In this document: positions 1 through 6,360 of the stretch, in pieces
Numbering within the stretch: the stretch's first letter is position 1
Layout of the letters: each line of letters opens with the position of its first letter
Source of the DNA: Moraxellaceae bacterium
Lineage (GTDB): Bacteria; Pseudomonadota; Gammaproteobacteria; Pseudomonadales; Moraxellaceae
NCBI GenBank assembly: GCA_014378805.1
Contig: JACMMY010000049.1
Coordinates: 1-7,903, forward strand
Direction of reading: 5' to 3'
Length of the DNA: 7,903 bases
Translations under genes and position numbers: made by a program
Notes under the pieces: model-generated
What the model was told of the DNA's origin: nothing
Database searches by the model: none
What the model saw: only the letters and a program-made list of their open reading frames with translations

Positions 1-485
1 AGGATTTGCGGACGTGGTCGGCGATGCCGATTATTGTGTTGTCGGCGCGCAGTGATGAGAAGGATAAAATCGAGGCGTTGGATGCGGGAGCGGATGATTA
101 TTTGACCAAGCCGTTTAGTGTGGGTGAGTTGTTGGCGCGGGTGCGCGCGCATTTGCGGCGACGTGAAAAGGGTAATTCGGCGTCATCAGTATTTACATTC
201 GGTGATGTGGTGGTGGATTTGGTTAAGCGTACTGTGGAGCGTAAGGGCGAGGCGGTGCATTTGACCTCAACGGAATATCGCTTGCTGACGGTCTTGATTC
301 GTCATGCGGGGCGGATTCTGACGCATGGGCAATTGCTGCGAGATGTGTGGGGGCCGAATCATCATGAGCATAGTCATTACGTGCGGATCTATATGGCGAA
401 TTTGCGCCAAAAACTAGAAAAAGACCCGACTCAGCCAGAGCATTTATTGACTGAGATCGGGATGGGTTATCGGTTGATGGTGTGA
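1..485 (+). CDS. kdpE: KDP operon response regulator KdpE, 3' part (5' end outside window)
   Basis: This is the DNA-binding response regulator that, with sensor kinase KdpD, switches on the high-affinity K+ pump genes kdpFABC at low potassium or under osmotic stress; it acts in the cytoplasm. The frame is open from base 3, and 160 codons are visible against about 225 in E. coli KdpE. The missing part includes the phospho-acceptor Asp. What remains of the receiver domain is VLSARS (the conserved Ser/Thr position) and DDYLTKPF with the conserved Lys at bases 108-110. The OmpR/PhoB winged helix follows, with STEYRLL, the recognition-helix region QLLRDVWGPNHHEHSHYVR, and the end IGMGYRLMV. The WGPN-x4-HSHY-x-RIYM string is what separates KdpE from other OmpR-family regulators. 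The gene stops with TGA 4 bases before the stop codon of the convergent hydrolase gene, leaving no room for a separate terminator. kdpD and kdpFABC would be expected upstream, outside the window. Confidence 0.93.
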   Translation, partial: DLRTWSAMPIIVLSARSDEKDKIEALDAGADDYLTKPFSVGELLARVRAHLRRREKGNSASSVFTFGDVVVDLVKRTVERKGEAVHLTSTEYRLLTVLIRHAGRILTHGQLLRDVWGPNHHEHSHYVRIYMANLRQKLEKDPTQPEHLLTEIGMGYRLMV

Positions 486-489
486 CGGT

Positions 490-1383
490 TTACGCCAAAC
501 CATCACGAAATTCCAAGTAAGCCTTCAACACCGCTTGCGGCGCTTCAACTTGCGGATAATGTCCAATGTCATGCAATTCGGTGACATTCGGCTGCGGTAT
601 GAGTTCTTTGTAGCGCGCGACCATGTGCGAGCCTGAGATGGGATCAGCTGTACCGTTGATGAGTTTGATTGAAATGGTTGATTGTTGTAATGCACCGACC
701 CAGCGTTCACGATGTAATTTTCGTTCTGGCATATAGCCAATCAATTTCGGCAGGATTTTGCCGCCGTCGTTTTCTTTTAATAATTGCCAAAAGTTGTCGA
801 GCAGCGCGTCATCTGGCTGCGTTTGTTTGCCAAAAATTCCCTGCATGCTGCGTGCAAATTGCTTTCGATTGTTGAGTCGGGCGATGAGTGAGCCGAGTGG
901 CGATAGCAGTAATTTTTGGATCAATAATGGATGATGCGTTTCGGGAAATAATCCGCCGTTGAGGAGGCAGACGCTTTGTAGTTTGGGGCGTTTTCCTTGC
1001 TGGCTTTGCGATGTGTTGTTTTCACGAGCGAGGAGTTCTTGTGCGACGGTGTCGCCGTAGTCGTGGGCGAGGATGTGGTATTCCTGCACTTTGTGTTCTG
1101 CGAGTAGGTGTTCACAGAGGTCGGCTTGGTTGAGGATGGAGTAGTTGTAGTTGGTCGGTTTGGCTGAGAAGCCAAAGCCGATCATGTCGAGCGTCAGGAC
1201 GCGGTAGCGGCTTGTGAGTTCTGGCCAGATGGCTTCCCAGTCCCATGAGGCGGTGGGGAAACCGTGGATTAGTAAGAGTACAGGCGCGGATGGGTTGCCT
1301 TCGGCACGGGTGAAAATCTGGTGTCCGCGGTAGGTGGTGAAGGTGCCTGCGGCTTTCCAGTTAGGTAGGGGGATTTGCGGCAT
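490..1383 (-). CDS. alpha/beta hydrolase, MEST/epoxide hydrolase-like (Asp nucleophile)
   Basis: A 297-residue cytoplasmic alpha/beta hydrolase with no signal peptide or membrane segment visible. The oxyanion-hole motif HGFP lies at residues 40-43. The nucleophile elbow is AHDYGD with Asp108, not Ser. The acid is probably Asp247 (NGTADPISG) and the base His275 (IGHYPQ). An Asp nucleophile is typical of haloalkane dehalogenases and epoxide hydrolases. HDYGDTVAQELL, RERWVGAL in the lid and HYPQVEAP closely recall the MEST/PEG1 branch, whose natural substrate is not established, so none is assigned here. The start is ATG 1383, because GAGG lies 6 bases upstream. An in-frame ATG at 1431 would add 16 residues but overlap the upstream gene and has no ribosome site that I can see. 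The gene is 31 bases downstream of the broken AT-rich gene on the same strand, and its GC content is like the core genes. Confidence 0.85.
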   Translation of the reverse strand: MPQIPLPNWKAAGTFTTYRGHQIFTRAEGNPSAPVLLLIHGFPTASWDWEAIWPELTSRYRVLTLDMIGFGFSAKPTNYNYSILNQADLCEHLLAEHKVQEYHILAHDYGDTVAQELLARENNTSQSQQGKRPKLQSVCLLNGGLFPETHHPLLIQKLLLSPLGSLIARLNNRKQFARSMQGIFGKQTQPDDALLDNFWQLLKENDGGKILPKLIGYMPERKLHRERWVGALQQSTISIKLINGTADPISGSHMVARYKELIPQPNVTELHDIGHYPQVEAPQAVLKAYLEFRDGLA

Positions 1384-1414
1384 AATTAACCTCGAGTTAT
1401 TTTGATTTATTGCG

Positions 1415-2734
1415 TTATTCAAATAAAACAATAAACATATAATTTCTTTCTACGCCGTTTGAAGTGCACCATTGATCGAAAAGTTTTCGGTCAGAAGCTA
1501 CATATCCCGTTTCATCTTCATTAGTTATGATAATTGTGGTTGATTGAATGGGTCTTAAAATTTGCTCATCCAACATGAAATAATTTGTGTTCAATAGCTC
1601 CTCAATAATGGAGTCAAGCGTTACTTGATACTTATCATTAATATAGCTTCTGCGTTCATCATCTAACTCAATTGAACCACGAGTTGCCATAATATTTATT
1701 AATGACATTGCTGGTTCAGATATTTTTTTTGGTTTCCAAAACGTGAACTTTTCTCGTATTAATGAACTTTCTTTAAGTTCAATCGTCTTATACACCCAGC
1801 CAATTTTTTCACCAATTTTTGCAGATTCAGCAATCAATAATGGAGACAAATTTTCCATTTCAAGCCCATCACCCCAAGGCATTTTTATATTAAAGTAGAA
1901 TGAGATCTTCGACCATATCATCTCTAATATTATCGCAACTGGGTTATAGCGAGTTGAAGCAATCGCAACCCATGAACTATCATCTAACAATGCAAGGAAT
2001 GGAAATCCATTTGTTTTTATTAAACAAAATTCGTTTGAAGTAACAAGTGAGGGGAAACTTGGAACACCTAATCCATGCTGGCTTACATTTTTTCTATCTT
2101 CAAGTAAATCAATAAATGATTTTCGTAATCCAGATTCGGTTCTGTAACCATTGTAACCATGAATGATACTTATAGGCGCAAGTGACTCTTGCACTAAAGT
2201 ATAGAATAAAATTCCATCAGGTTTGGATAGACTATGAATGTCTAGATACCGATTGGGAGCAGATTTTCCAGTAATCTGAGAGAAATGTTTACTTGCAGAT
2301 GATATATTTGGTTCAAAATCACCTGTCATAAGTTTTTTTTCAAAATAAGCAGCATATTTGATTCTGATTTTACGTAGGTGATCAAATGCATCAATATAAT
2401 CAACCTTTCTTAAAGTTTTCTTTACTTCGAAAATACATAGAATAGAGTCGATAGGGTAAATGTATTATTCTGTGAGACCATATTGTTTACCTTCACCGTG
2501 AACTAGCATGCAGTCAATTTGTTCTGCTAACATTTCGTTATCAATTGAAACAAACCCAGAGACAACTTTAAGATTTAGTGATTTTGGAATTGTGAATCTT
2601 TGATCAATACCTTGTTTGGTGATTTCCTCATAGGCGCTACCTAGAGTTGGCATATGTGGCATATTAATGCCCATAAGTTTTTCAGTTTCATTCTTTATGA
2701 ATAGTTCTAATAATTCTGAAGCCTTACTTATCAT
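1415..2734 (-). pseudogene. DUF6602-like protein with PD-(D/E)XK-like motif, broken by in-frame TAA
   Basis: One frame of 439 codons is interrupted by TAA at 2465-2467. Before the stop are 89 residues (MISKASELLE...GKQYGLTE). After it the same frame continues as YIYPIDSILCIFEVKKTLRK and stays open to 1415. The join reads naturally as one protein, and CAA to TAA (Gln) would be one base change. The N-terminal half resembles DUF6602-type proteins of unknown function. QID (Asp74) followed by FEVK (Glu103, Lys105) looks like the D...ExK core of PD-(D/E)XK nucleases; this is an inference from motif pattern only. The C-terminal 300 residues carry no motif I recognise. The start at 2734 is preferred because TTGGAA lies 5 bases upstream; an in-frame ATG at 2764 has no ribosome site. 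Downstream ATG 2329 also lacks one, so restart of the second part is unlikely. By eye GC is in the mid-30s percent against the high 40s in the hydrolase, suggesting acquisition by transfer. A sequencing error is possible. Confidence 0.7.
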
Positions 2735-2796
2735 TGTGGTTCCAATATTAACCAAAAAAATCATTATTTAGCTTGTGAAAAATGTCTATCGTTTGC

Positions 2797-3414
2797 CTAA
2801 ACAAACCCCACCACATCCCCCAACCCCTCCCGTACCACCACAACTTCATCCCCCGATAAATCAATCACCGAAGTCTCACCCAAAGTCCCCGTTCCGACAT
2901 CGATAAACACATCAATCAACTTTTCCAACTTATCCGCAATCTCATACGGATCATCCAGTGGCTCGGTGTAATCGGGCAGAGAAAGCGTCGTTGTCAGCAT
3001 TGGCTCGCCCAACGCCTCAAGTAGTTGTTGAGCAACGCAATTGGTCGGTACGCGAATCCCAATCGTCTTTCGCTTCGGATGCATCAGACGTTTAGGCACT
3101 TCATGCGTCGCCGTCAAGATAAAGGTATATAAACCCGGCGTGTGATTCTTGAGTAGGCGATAAGTCGCGTTATCGACTTTGGCGTAGGTGGCGATTTCGG
3201 AGAGGTCGCGGCAGAGGAGGGTGTATTGGTGTTTTTCGGGCAATCTACGGATACGAGCAATGCGCTCCATCGCATCTTTATCACCCAACCGACAACCGAG
3301 CGAATACGTCGAATCTGCTGGATAAACAACAACGCCGCCCGCACGAATCCGCGCCGCGGCTTGTTCGATGAGACGCTCTTGTGGATTGTCAGGATGGACG
3401 TATAGATGCAGCAT
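2797..3414 (-). CDS. yciO: YciO, Sua5/YciO/YrdC family (L-threonylcarbamoyladenylate synthase type)
   Basis: A 205-residue protein, almost the length of E. coli YciO (206) and similar along its whole length: HPDNPQERLI near the N-terminus, VVYPADSTYSLGC (residues 29-41), AMERIARIRRLPE, YTLLCRDLSEI, HTPGLYTFIL, KRKTIGIRVP (residues 114-123), LLEALGEPML and VVVREGLGDV at the end. The family fold binds threonine, bicarbonate and ATP to make threonylcarbamoyl-AMP for the t6A37 modification of ANN-decoding tRNAs. Cells usually rely on TsaC (YrdC) for this, and the physiological role of the YciO branch is less settled, so the symbol is safer than the reaction. There is no C-terminal Sua5 domain. 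The start is ATG 3414, with AAGG about 8 bases upstream. The gene ends with TAG, about 60 bases before the start of the broken gene on the same strand. Confidence 0.9.
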   Translation of the reverse strand: MLHLYVHPDNPQERLIEQAAARIRAGGVVVYPADSTYSLGCRLGDKDAMERIARIRRLPEKHQYTLLCRDLSEIATYAKVDNATYRLLKNHTPGLYTFILTATHEVPKRLMHPKRKTIGIRVPTNCVAQQLLEALGEPMLTTTLSLPDYTEPLDDPYEIADKLEKLIDVFIDVGTGTLGETSVIDLSGDEVVVVREGLGDVVGFV

Positions 3415-3470
3415 GATCTTGCCCTTGTATTAGTTGCCGCGATAGTTGGGAGCGAAGAATGGTATTTAAG

Positions 3471-3499
3471 ATTATATTACTGCGATTTGGTTTTTTTTT
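3471..3499 (-). promoter_or_regulatory. possible promoter of yciO
   Basis: Read on the minus strand, an exact TATAAT lies at 3476-3471, about 57 bases upstream of the yciO start. A run of nine A residues sits at 3499-3491, where the -35 region would be. No recognisable TTGACA is present, so this rests on the -10 box and the A-tract alone and is weak. The strand and distance fit yciO, and the surrounding stretch is clearly richer in A and T than the genes on either side. Confidence 0.28.
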
Positions 3500-3612
3500 G
3501 TACAGATTTTATTGAAATAGTTGGGTTTTATTTGTAGTTAGAAAAGCTATATTTTGGTTGATGCGGTGTCTTTTCGTTGAGATTGTTAATGGGAGAGTCG
3601 CCTGCCGCTGGC

Positions 3613-3639
3613 CTTACTTTTTGTCTTGCCAAAAGTAAG
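3613..3639. repeat. 9-bp inverted repeat CTTACTTTT / AAAAGTAAG
   Basis: The arms CTTACTTTT (3613-3621) and AAAAGTAAG (3631-3639) are perfectly complementary and flank the 9-base loop TGTCTTGCC. This layout, with TTGCC in the loop and AAGC running into an A-rich stretch, resembles dispersed intergenic repeats found in many proteobacterial genomes. Copy number cannot be judged from one window, and no second copy is seen here. Confidence 0.55.
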
Positions 3640-3738
3640 CAAAAACGCGTCCTTCGCAAAACTCGCGTGCGGGGAGGAGCTCTTAATAGTGGGGTTTATC
3701 CAAGATGGCGGCAAAGTGCTTTTACGGTTCTGCTCAGA

Positions 3739-3774
3739 CAGTTGCTCAGGACAAGTTGAAGTCAAAAGCAACTG
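3739..3774. repeat. 8-bp inverted repeat CAGTTGCT / AGCAACTG
   Basis: The arms at 3739-3746 and 3767-3774 are perfectly complementary, with a 20-base spacer. The repeat lies 32 to 67 bases downstream of the pip stop codon in pip's direction. It could form a stem in the pip transcript, but there is no T run after it on either strand, so it is not called a terminator. Confidence 0.45.
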
Positions 3775-3805
3775 GTAAAACAAAGCGCAGCGCTTCTCGA
3801 TTTCA

Positions 3806-4744
3806 CTAGAACCGATCCGTCGCCTCAATCAGCGCATCAGTCGTACCGATTTCAGACAATGAATGACCTGCATTCGGAATGATTTTGAGTTCGGCTTCGG
3901 GCCATGCGCGATGTAGATCCCATGCGTTTTCGGCAGGACAAACCACGTCGTAGCGACCTTGGACGATGACGGCTGGGATGTAGCGAATCTTGTGGACATT
4001 ATTCAGCAAGAAGTTGTCTTCGGGGAAAAAGCCTTTATTGGTAAAGTAATGGCATTCAATCCGTGCAAAGGCTTCAGCGAAATTGTCTTCACCATAATGT
4101 TCAATCATTTGATTATCAGGAATGAGCTTCGAGGTTGAGCCTTCCCAGATTGCCCATGCTTTTGCAGCGGAGCGGCGGACTTGTGCATCAGGCGATGTGA
4201 GGCGTTGATGATAAGCCTGTACCAAATCACCTCGTTCACTGTGCGGAATTGGTTTTAGATAGGATTCCCAAGCGTCAGGATAGATTTTTGAACAACCTTC
4301 TTGGTAAAACCAATCAATTTCCTTCTTACGCAACAAGAAAATCCCACGTAAAAAGAACGCAGTACACGATTCTGGATGGGTAATGCCATAGGTCAGTGCC
4401 AAAGTCGAACCCCACGAGCCACCAAATACCGCCCATTTCTCAATCTTTAAATGCTGACGTAGCGTTTCAATATCAGCGACTAAATCCCACGTCGTATTCT
4501 CGCGTAACTCAGCAAACGGCGCACTTTGTCCGCAACCTCGTTGATCAAGTAAGATAATGCGCCACTTTTCTGGGTTAAAATACTGACGGTAAGAAGGTTG
4601 GATGCCACCACCCGGCCCACCATGCAGAAAGACGACAGGGCGACCATTCGGATTACCGCACTCTTCAAAATACACAGTGTGAATTTCTGAAACCTTTATT
4701 TTATCAGTGTGGTAGGGCGTGATTTCTGGATAAACTGTGCGCAT
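3806..4744 (-). CDS. pip: proline iminopeptidase (peptidase family S33)
   Basis: A cytoplasmic serine peptidase that removes N-terminal proline from peptides; 312 residues, the usual size for bacterial S33 prolyl aminopeptidases. The alpha/beta hydrolase motifs appear in order: oxyanion loop HGGPGGG (residues 41-47), DQRGCGQS (67-74), nucleophile elbow GGSWGS with Ser110, acid Asp266 in GRYDVVCP, and His294 in NAGHS. The cap carries AAKAWAIWEGSTSKL and ARIECHYF, typical of the family, in which cap Glu residues hold the free proline amino group. DQRGCGQS and GGSWGSTLAL distinguish it from general esterases. The start is ATG 4744, with GGA about 7 bases upstream and a start MRTVYPEI like that of known family members. 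It is the first gene of the leftward group; the 390-base gap to yciO suggests separate transcription. Confidence 0.95.
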   Translation of the reverse strand: MRTVYPEITPYHTDKIKVSEIHTVYFEECGNPNGRPVVFLHGGPGGGIQPSYRQYFNPEKWRIILLDQRGCGQSAPFAELRENTTWDLVADIETLRQHLKIEKWAVFGGSWGSTLALTYGITHPESCTAFFLRGIFLLRKKEIDWFYQEGCSKIYPDAWESYLKPIPHSERGDLVQAYHQRLTSPDAQVRRSAAKAWAIWEGSTSKLIPDNQMIEHYGEDNFAEAFARIECHYFTNKGFFPEDNFLLNNVHKIRYIPAVIVQGRYDVVCPAENAWDLHRAWPEAELKIIPNAGHSLSEIGTTDALIEATDRF

Positions 4745-4808
4745 GATGTGTCCGTTTTAATTCGAGTTGCTTTGGTTTAATTCATTGTAAACTTACATAT
4801 AAGATCAC

Positions 4809-4876
4809 TGAGCGGAGTCGAAGTGAGCATTTCAAATGCAATCCATTCGTAAACCCGCACATTTCGACTCCGCTCA
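4809..4876. repeat. 14-bp perfect inverted repeat (17 bp with one G-U pair)
   Basis: TGAGCGGAGTCGAA at 4809-4822 is the exact reverse complement of TTCGACTCCGCTCA at 4863-4876. In RNA three more pairs form (GTG 4823-4825 with CAT 4860-4862 read as CAU, one being G-U), followed after one mismatch by GC with GC. The loop is about 30 bases. The core TGAGCGGAGTCGAA is a motif I associate with dispersed palindromic elements in diverse bacterial genomes, so a REP-like or MITE-like element is the likeliest reading. It sits between two divergent promoters, where a terminator is not needed. Confidence 0.75.
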
Positions 4877-5023
4877 ATGCGCTATAAAGGTAGAGATTTG
4901 AGTCATTGGCGAAATTATTTGTCTTTTCTCAGGGTTTTAATACAACGTTTCAGTAAATCATTGCAAGCATTGATGGCGCGTAAATGAATTTGCAAATATA
5001 TCTGAATTTTGTGTGGTTCTGCT

Positions 5024-5052
5024 TTGACATCGAGTCTGTAACTTTGTACAAT
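5024..5052 (+). promoter_or_regulatory. sigma-70-type promoter of yceD-rpmF
   Basis: A perfect -35 box TTGACA (5024-5029) is followed by 17 bases and a -10 box TACAAT (5047-5052), one base off consensus. Transcription should begin near 5059, giving a leader of about 32 bases before the yceD ATG. The strength fits a promoter that also feeds a ribosomal protein gene. Confidence 0.75.
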
Positions 5053-5090
5053 TCGCGCCCTATTTTGTTGTTTCGTGCGTGAGGTTTGTC

Positions 5091-5726
5091 ATGGCAGAGA
5101 ATGTCTTGCCGACCAGTATTCGTACTGATGGCGCAGCTAATACAGTGAGTACGTCGTCTAGCGCGATGTCGCCACATGTGTTCCCAACGCAAATAGAACC
5201 GTTTAAATGGGCGGAATTAGGATTTGTTTGGCAGGGTCAGGTTGAATTAGCACGGTTTGCACGCGTTGCAGCTGAAGTGATTCCACCCCATGATCAGCAG
5301 GCAATTGCCCTTGATTGCAAGCTGTATGTTGATGATCGTAAGATTGCGCGGCTTGATGCCACCATGAAAGCGACACTACCATTGACCTGTCAGCGTTGTT
5401 TGCATCAGTTGGATTTTGATTTAGATGCGCATATTCATCTAGCCATGTTTACTGATGAAAAATATTTAGATCGTTTGGGCAGAGAGAAAGACGAGATTGA
5501 TTACGTCATTCTCAGTGAAGCGCAGCTTGCTCATGGCGCAGAAACGATTGATGTACTGAATTTGCTAGAAGACGAGATTTTGCTGTTGTTGCCACTATCG
5601 CCGAAACACGATGATTGTGAGCTTGCGGTGGCAAGCGTCGGTGATGACTTGCTATGTTCCAACGGGCAGGTGGTTGAGGAAAAGCGTAATCCGTTTGATG
5701 TACTCGCGGGTTTGAAGCTGAAATAA
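5091..5726 (+). CDS. yceD: YceD, DUF177 family large-subunit rRNA accumulation protein
   Basis: A 211-residue cytoplasmic protein of the YceD/DUF177 family, found next to rpmF across bacteria and linked in E. coli and plants to 23S rRNA accumulation or processing. The family CxxC is present in LTCQRC (Cys100, Cys103). Two later Cys residues (Cys176 in KHDDCE, Cys189) may complete a metal or redox site; this is inference. The acidic stretch NLLEDEILLLLPLSPKHDDC and the C-terminal NPFDVLAGLKLK match the family signature closely. The first 30 or so residues are rich in Ser, Thr and Ala and look like an unstructured extension. The start is ATG 5091 with GAGG 6 bases upstream; a GTG at 5079 is in frame but lies inside that ribosome-site region. 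rpmF follows after 111 bases on the same strand, the conserved arrangement. Confidence 0.93.
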   Translation: MAENVLPTSIRTDGAANTVSTSSSAMSPHVFPTQIEPFKWAELGFVWQGQVELARFARVAAEVIPPHDQQAIALDCKLYVDDRKIARLDATMKATLPLTCQRCLHQLDFDLDAHIHLAMFTDEKYLDRLGREKDEIDYVILSEAQLAHGAETIDVLNLLEDEILLLLPLSPKHDDCELAVASVGDDLLCSNGQVVEEKRNPFDVLAGLKLK

Positions 5727-5837
5727 GATTAAGTGTGGTTTAAATATTTGCGGTTCTGATCTAAAGTTTTGTTTTTTGTTTCATACTTATATCAAGTTCC
5801 GTTTTTAATGTACTGATTTATTGCAAAGGAGGCTCTC

Positions 5838-6023
5838 ATGGCCGTTCAACAAAACCGAGTAAGCCGTGCACGTCGCGATCAACGTCGTTCACATGATGCT
5901 TTGACTACTGCTGCATTGAGCGTTGATAAAACCACTGGCGAAACACACATCCGTCACCACGTGACCAAAGATGGTTTCTACCGTGGTCGTCAATTGTTCG
6001 CTGTTGCTGCAATCGACGAATAA
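5838..6023 (+). CDS. rpmF: 50S ribosomal protein L32
   Basis: A small basic protein of 61 residues that binds 23S rRNA in the large ribosomal subunit. It begins MAVQQNRVSRARRDQRRSHD and continues with TTGETH and HHVTKDGFYRGRQLF, the full L32 pattern. It has no Cys residues, so it belongs to the zinc-free form of L32, as is normal for many gammaproteobacteria. The C-terminal tail RQLFAVAAIDE is a few residues longer than in E. coli L32 and resembles Moraxellaceae sequences as I remember them. AAGGAGG lies 7 bases before the ATG, the strongest ribosome site in the window, fitting high expression. The usual next genes, plsX and fabH, are absent. Confidence 0.97.
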   Translation: MAVQQNRVSRARRDQRRSHDALTTAALSVDKTTGETHIRHHVTKDGFYRGRQLFAVAAIDE

Positions 6024-6109
6024 TTTGTTCGCTTTGGCAATTTAATCACCTCGCGTAATGTGCTGAGAAGTGCATGCGTGGTACTTAAATTAAATTGTTT
6101 TAAGCGTAT

Positions 6110-6124
6110 CAAATACAGTATTTG
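6110..6124. promoter_or_regulatory. operator-like dyad CAAATACAGTATTTG
   Basis: Perfect 7-base half-sites CAAATAC and GTATTTG flank a single central A. It begins 87 bases after the rpmF stop and ends about 240 bases before the fabD promoter. The form suits a dimeric repressor such as a TetR or GntR family protein, but no regulator is known for this exact sequence and the distance to the promoter is long. It may be chance in AT-rich DNA. Confidence 0.3.
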
Positions 6125-6262
6125 TTGACGTCGTATTGATAGCTCTTCAACATGAGATTTATCAACCCGACGGTTTAGCACCCAAAAGCTGCTGATTATT
6201 TTTGAAAATATCGTCTATTGATGACGTTATTGACTTAAATAATTAAGCGGCTTTTGTTGTTT

Positions 6263-6313
6263 ATGCTCGAAAAATAAGATGTATAAAACGACATAGATAA
6301 TCGTTTTGAGCAT
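6263..6313 (+). repeat. nested inverted repeats with two alternative folds
   Basis: ATGCTC (6263-6268) pairs with GAGCAT (6308-6313). Inside, AAAACGA (6285-6291) pairs with TCGTTTT (6301-6307) around a 9-base loop, and the two helices stack on the right side with a 16-base bulge on the left. Alternatively GAAAA after the first arm pairs with the TTTT at 6304-6307 to extend the outer stem, which excludes the inner one. The stretch lies upstream of the predicted fabD promoter, so it would act as DNA or in a read-through rpmF transcript. Confidence 0.4.
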
Positions 6314-6360
6314 GCTGATCGGATTTTATGTGATTACCGTATTCTTGCACATTCATGCCA

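Larger units (their letters stand above)
3415..3805. other. intergenic region between yciO and pip with a repeat-like block
   Basis: There is no credible gene here. Bases 3440-3560 are AT-rich and probably hold the yciO promoter. From about 3590 to 3800 the composition changes to a more GC-rich block with several inverted repeats: 3613-3639, 3739-3774 and AAGCGCAGCGCTT at 3783-3795. Open frames of 60 and 80 codons cross this block on both strands, but they lack ribosome sites, overlap each other and look like translated repeat sequence. The block lies directly downstream of pip, so it may also serve to end the pip transcript, although no stem followed by a T run is visible. Confidence 0.5.
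4745..5090. other. divergent intergenic region between pip and yceD
   Basis: The region separates leftward pip from rightward yceD and must hold start signals for both. The yceD promoter at 5024-5052 is clear. For pip, a TACAAT-like -10 box can be read on the minus strand at about 4788-4783, but no -35 box accompanies it. The middle holds the long inverted repeat at 4809-4876. Bases 4880-5020 are AT-rich and show nothing I can interpret. Confidence 0.5.

Noticed and set aside
525..1175. Additional frames on either strand inside the hydrolase gene
   Set aside because: They overlap a gene with a full catalytic triad, and their translations are low-complexity or featureless.
1415..2329. A separate 304-residue gene beginning at ATG 2329
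   Set aside because: There is no ribosome site before 2329, only an A-rich stretch, and the frame continues upstream with convincing protein sequence up to the TAA.
2465..2467. Programmed stop-codon read-through in the broken gene
   Set aside because: TAA is the most efficient stop in bacteria, the following context TACATT matches no read-through signal I know, and no stem or selenocysteine element is expected with TAA. Mutation or sequence error is simpler.
2791..2806. Terminator after yciO (GTTTG / CAAAC)
   Set aside because: The stem is only 5 pairs, overlaps the stop codon and is not followed directly by a T run.
3645..3668. ACGCG / CGCGT as a protein-binding site
   Set aside because: The half-sites are 5 bases and the spacing is arbitrary; it is better treated as part of the repeat-like block.
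3577..3828. Small genes on both strands (60 and 80 codons) downstream of pip
   Set aside because: They overlap each other and the minus-strand one overlaps pip. Neither has a ribosome site, and the sequence reads as repeat DNA.
4950..5192. Minus-strand 80-codon frame across the yceD promoter and start
   Set aside because: It runs through a near-consensus promoter and the yceD N-terminus, and its Arg/His/Cys-rich sequence is not protein-like.
5990..6181. Minus-strand 63-codon gene opposite the rpmF end
   Set aside because: It overlaps the L32 coding end, lacks a ribosome site and has no recognisable features.
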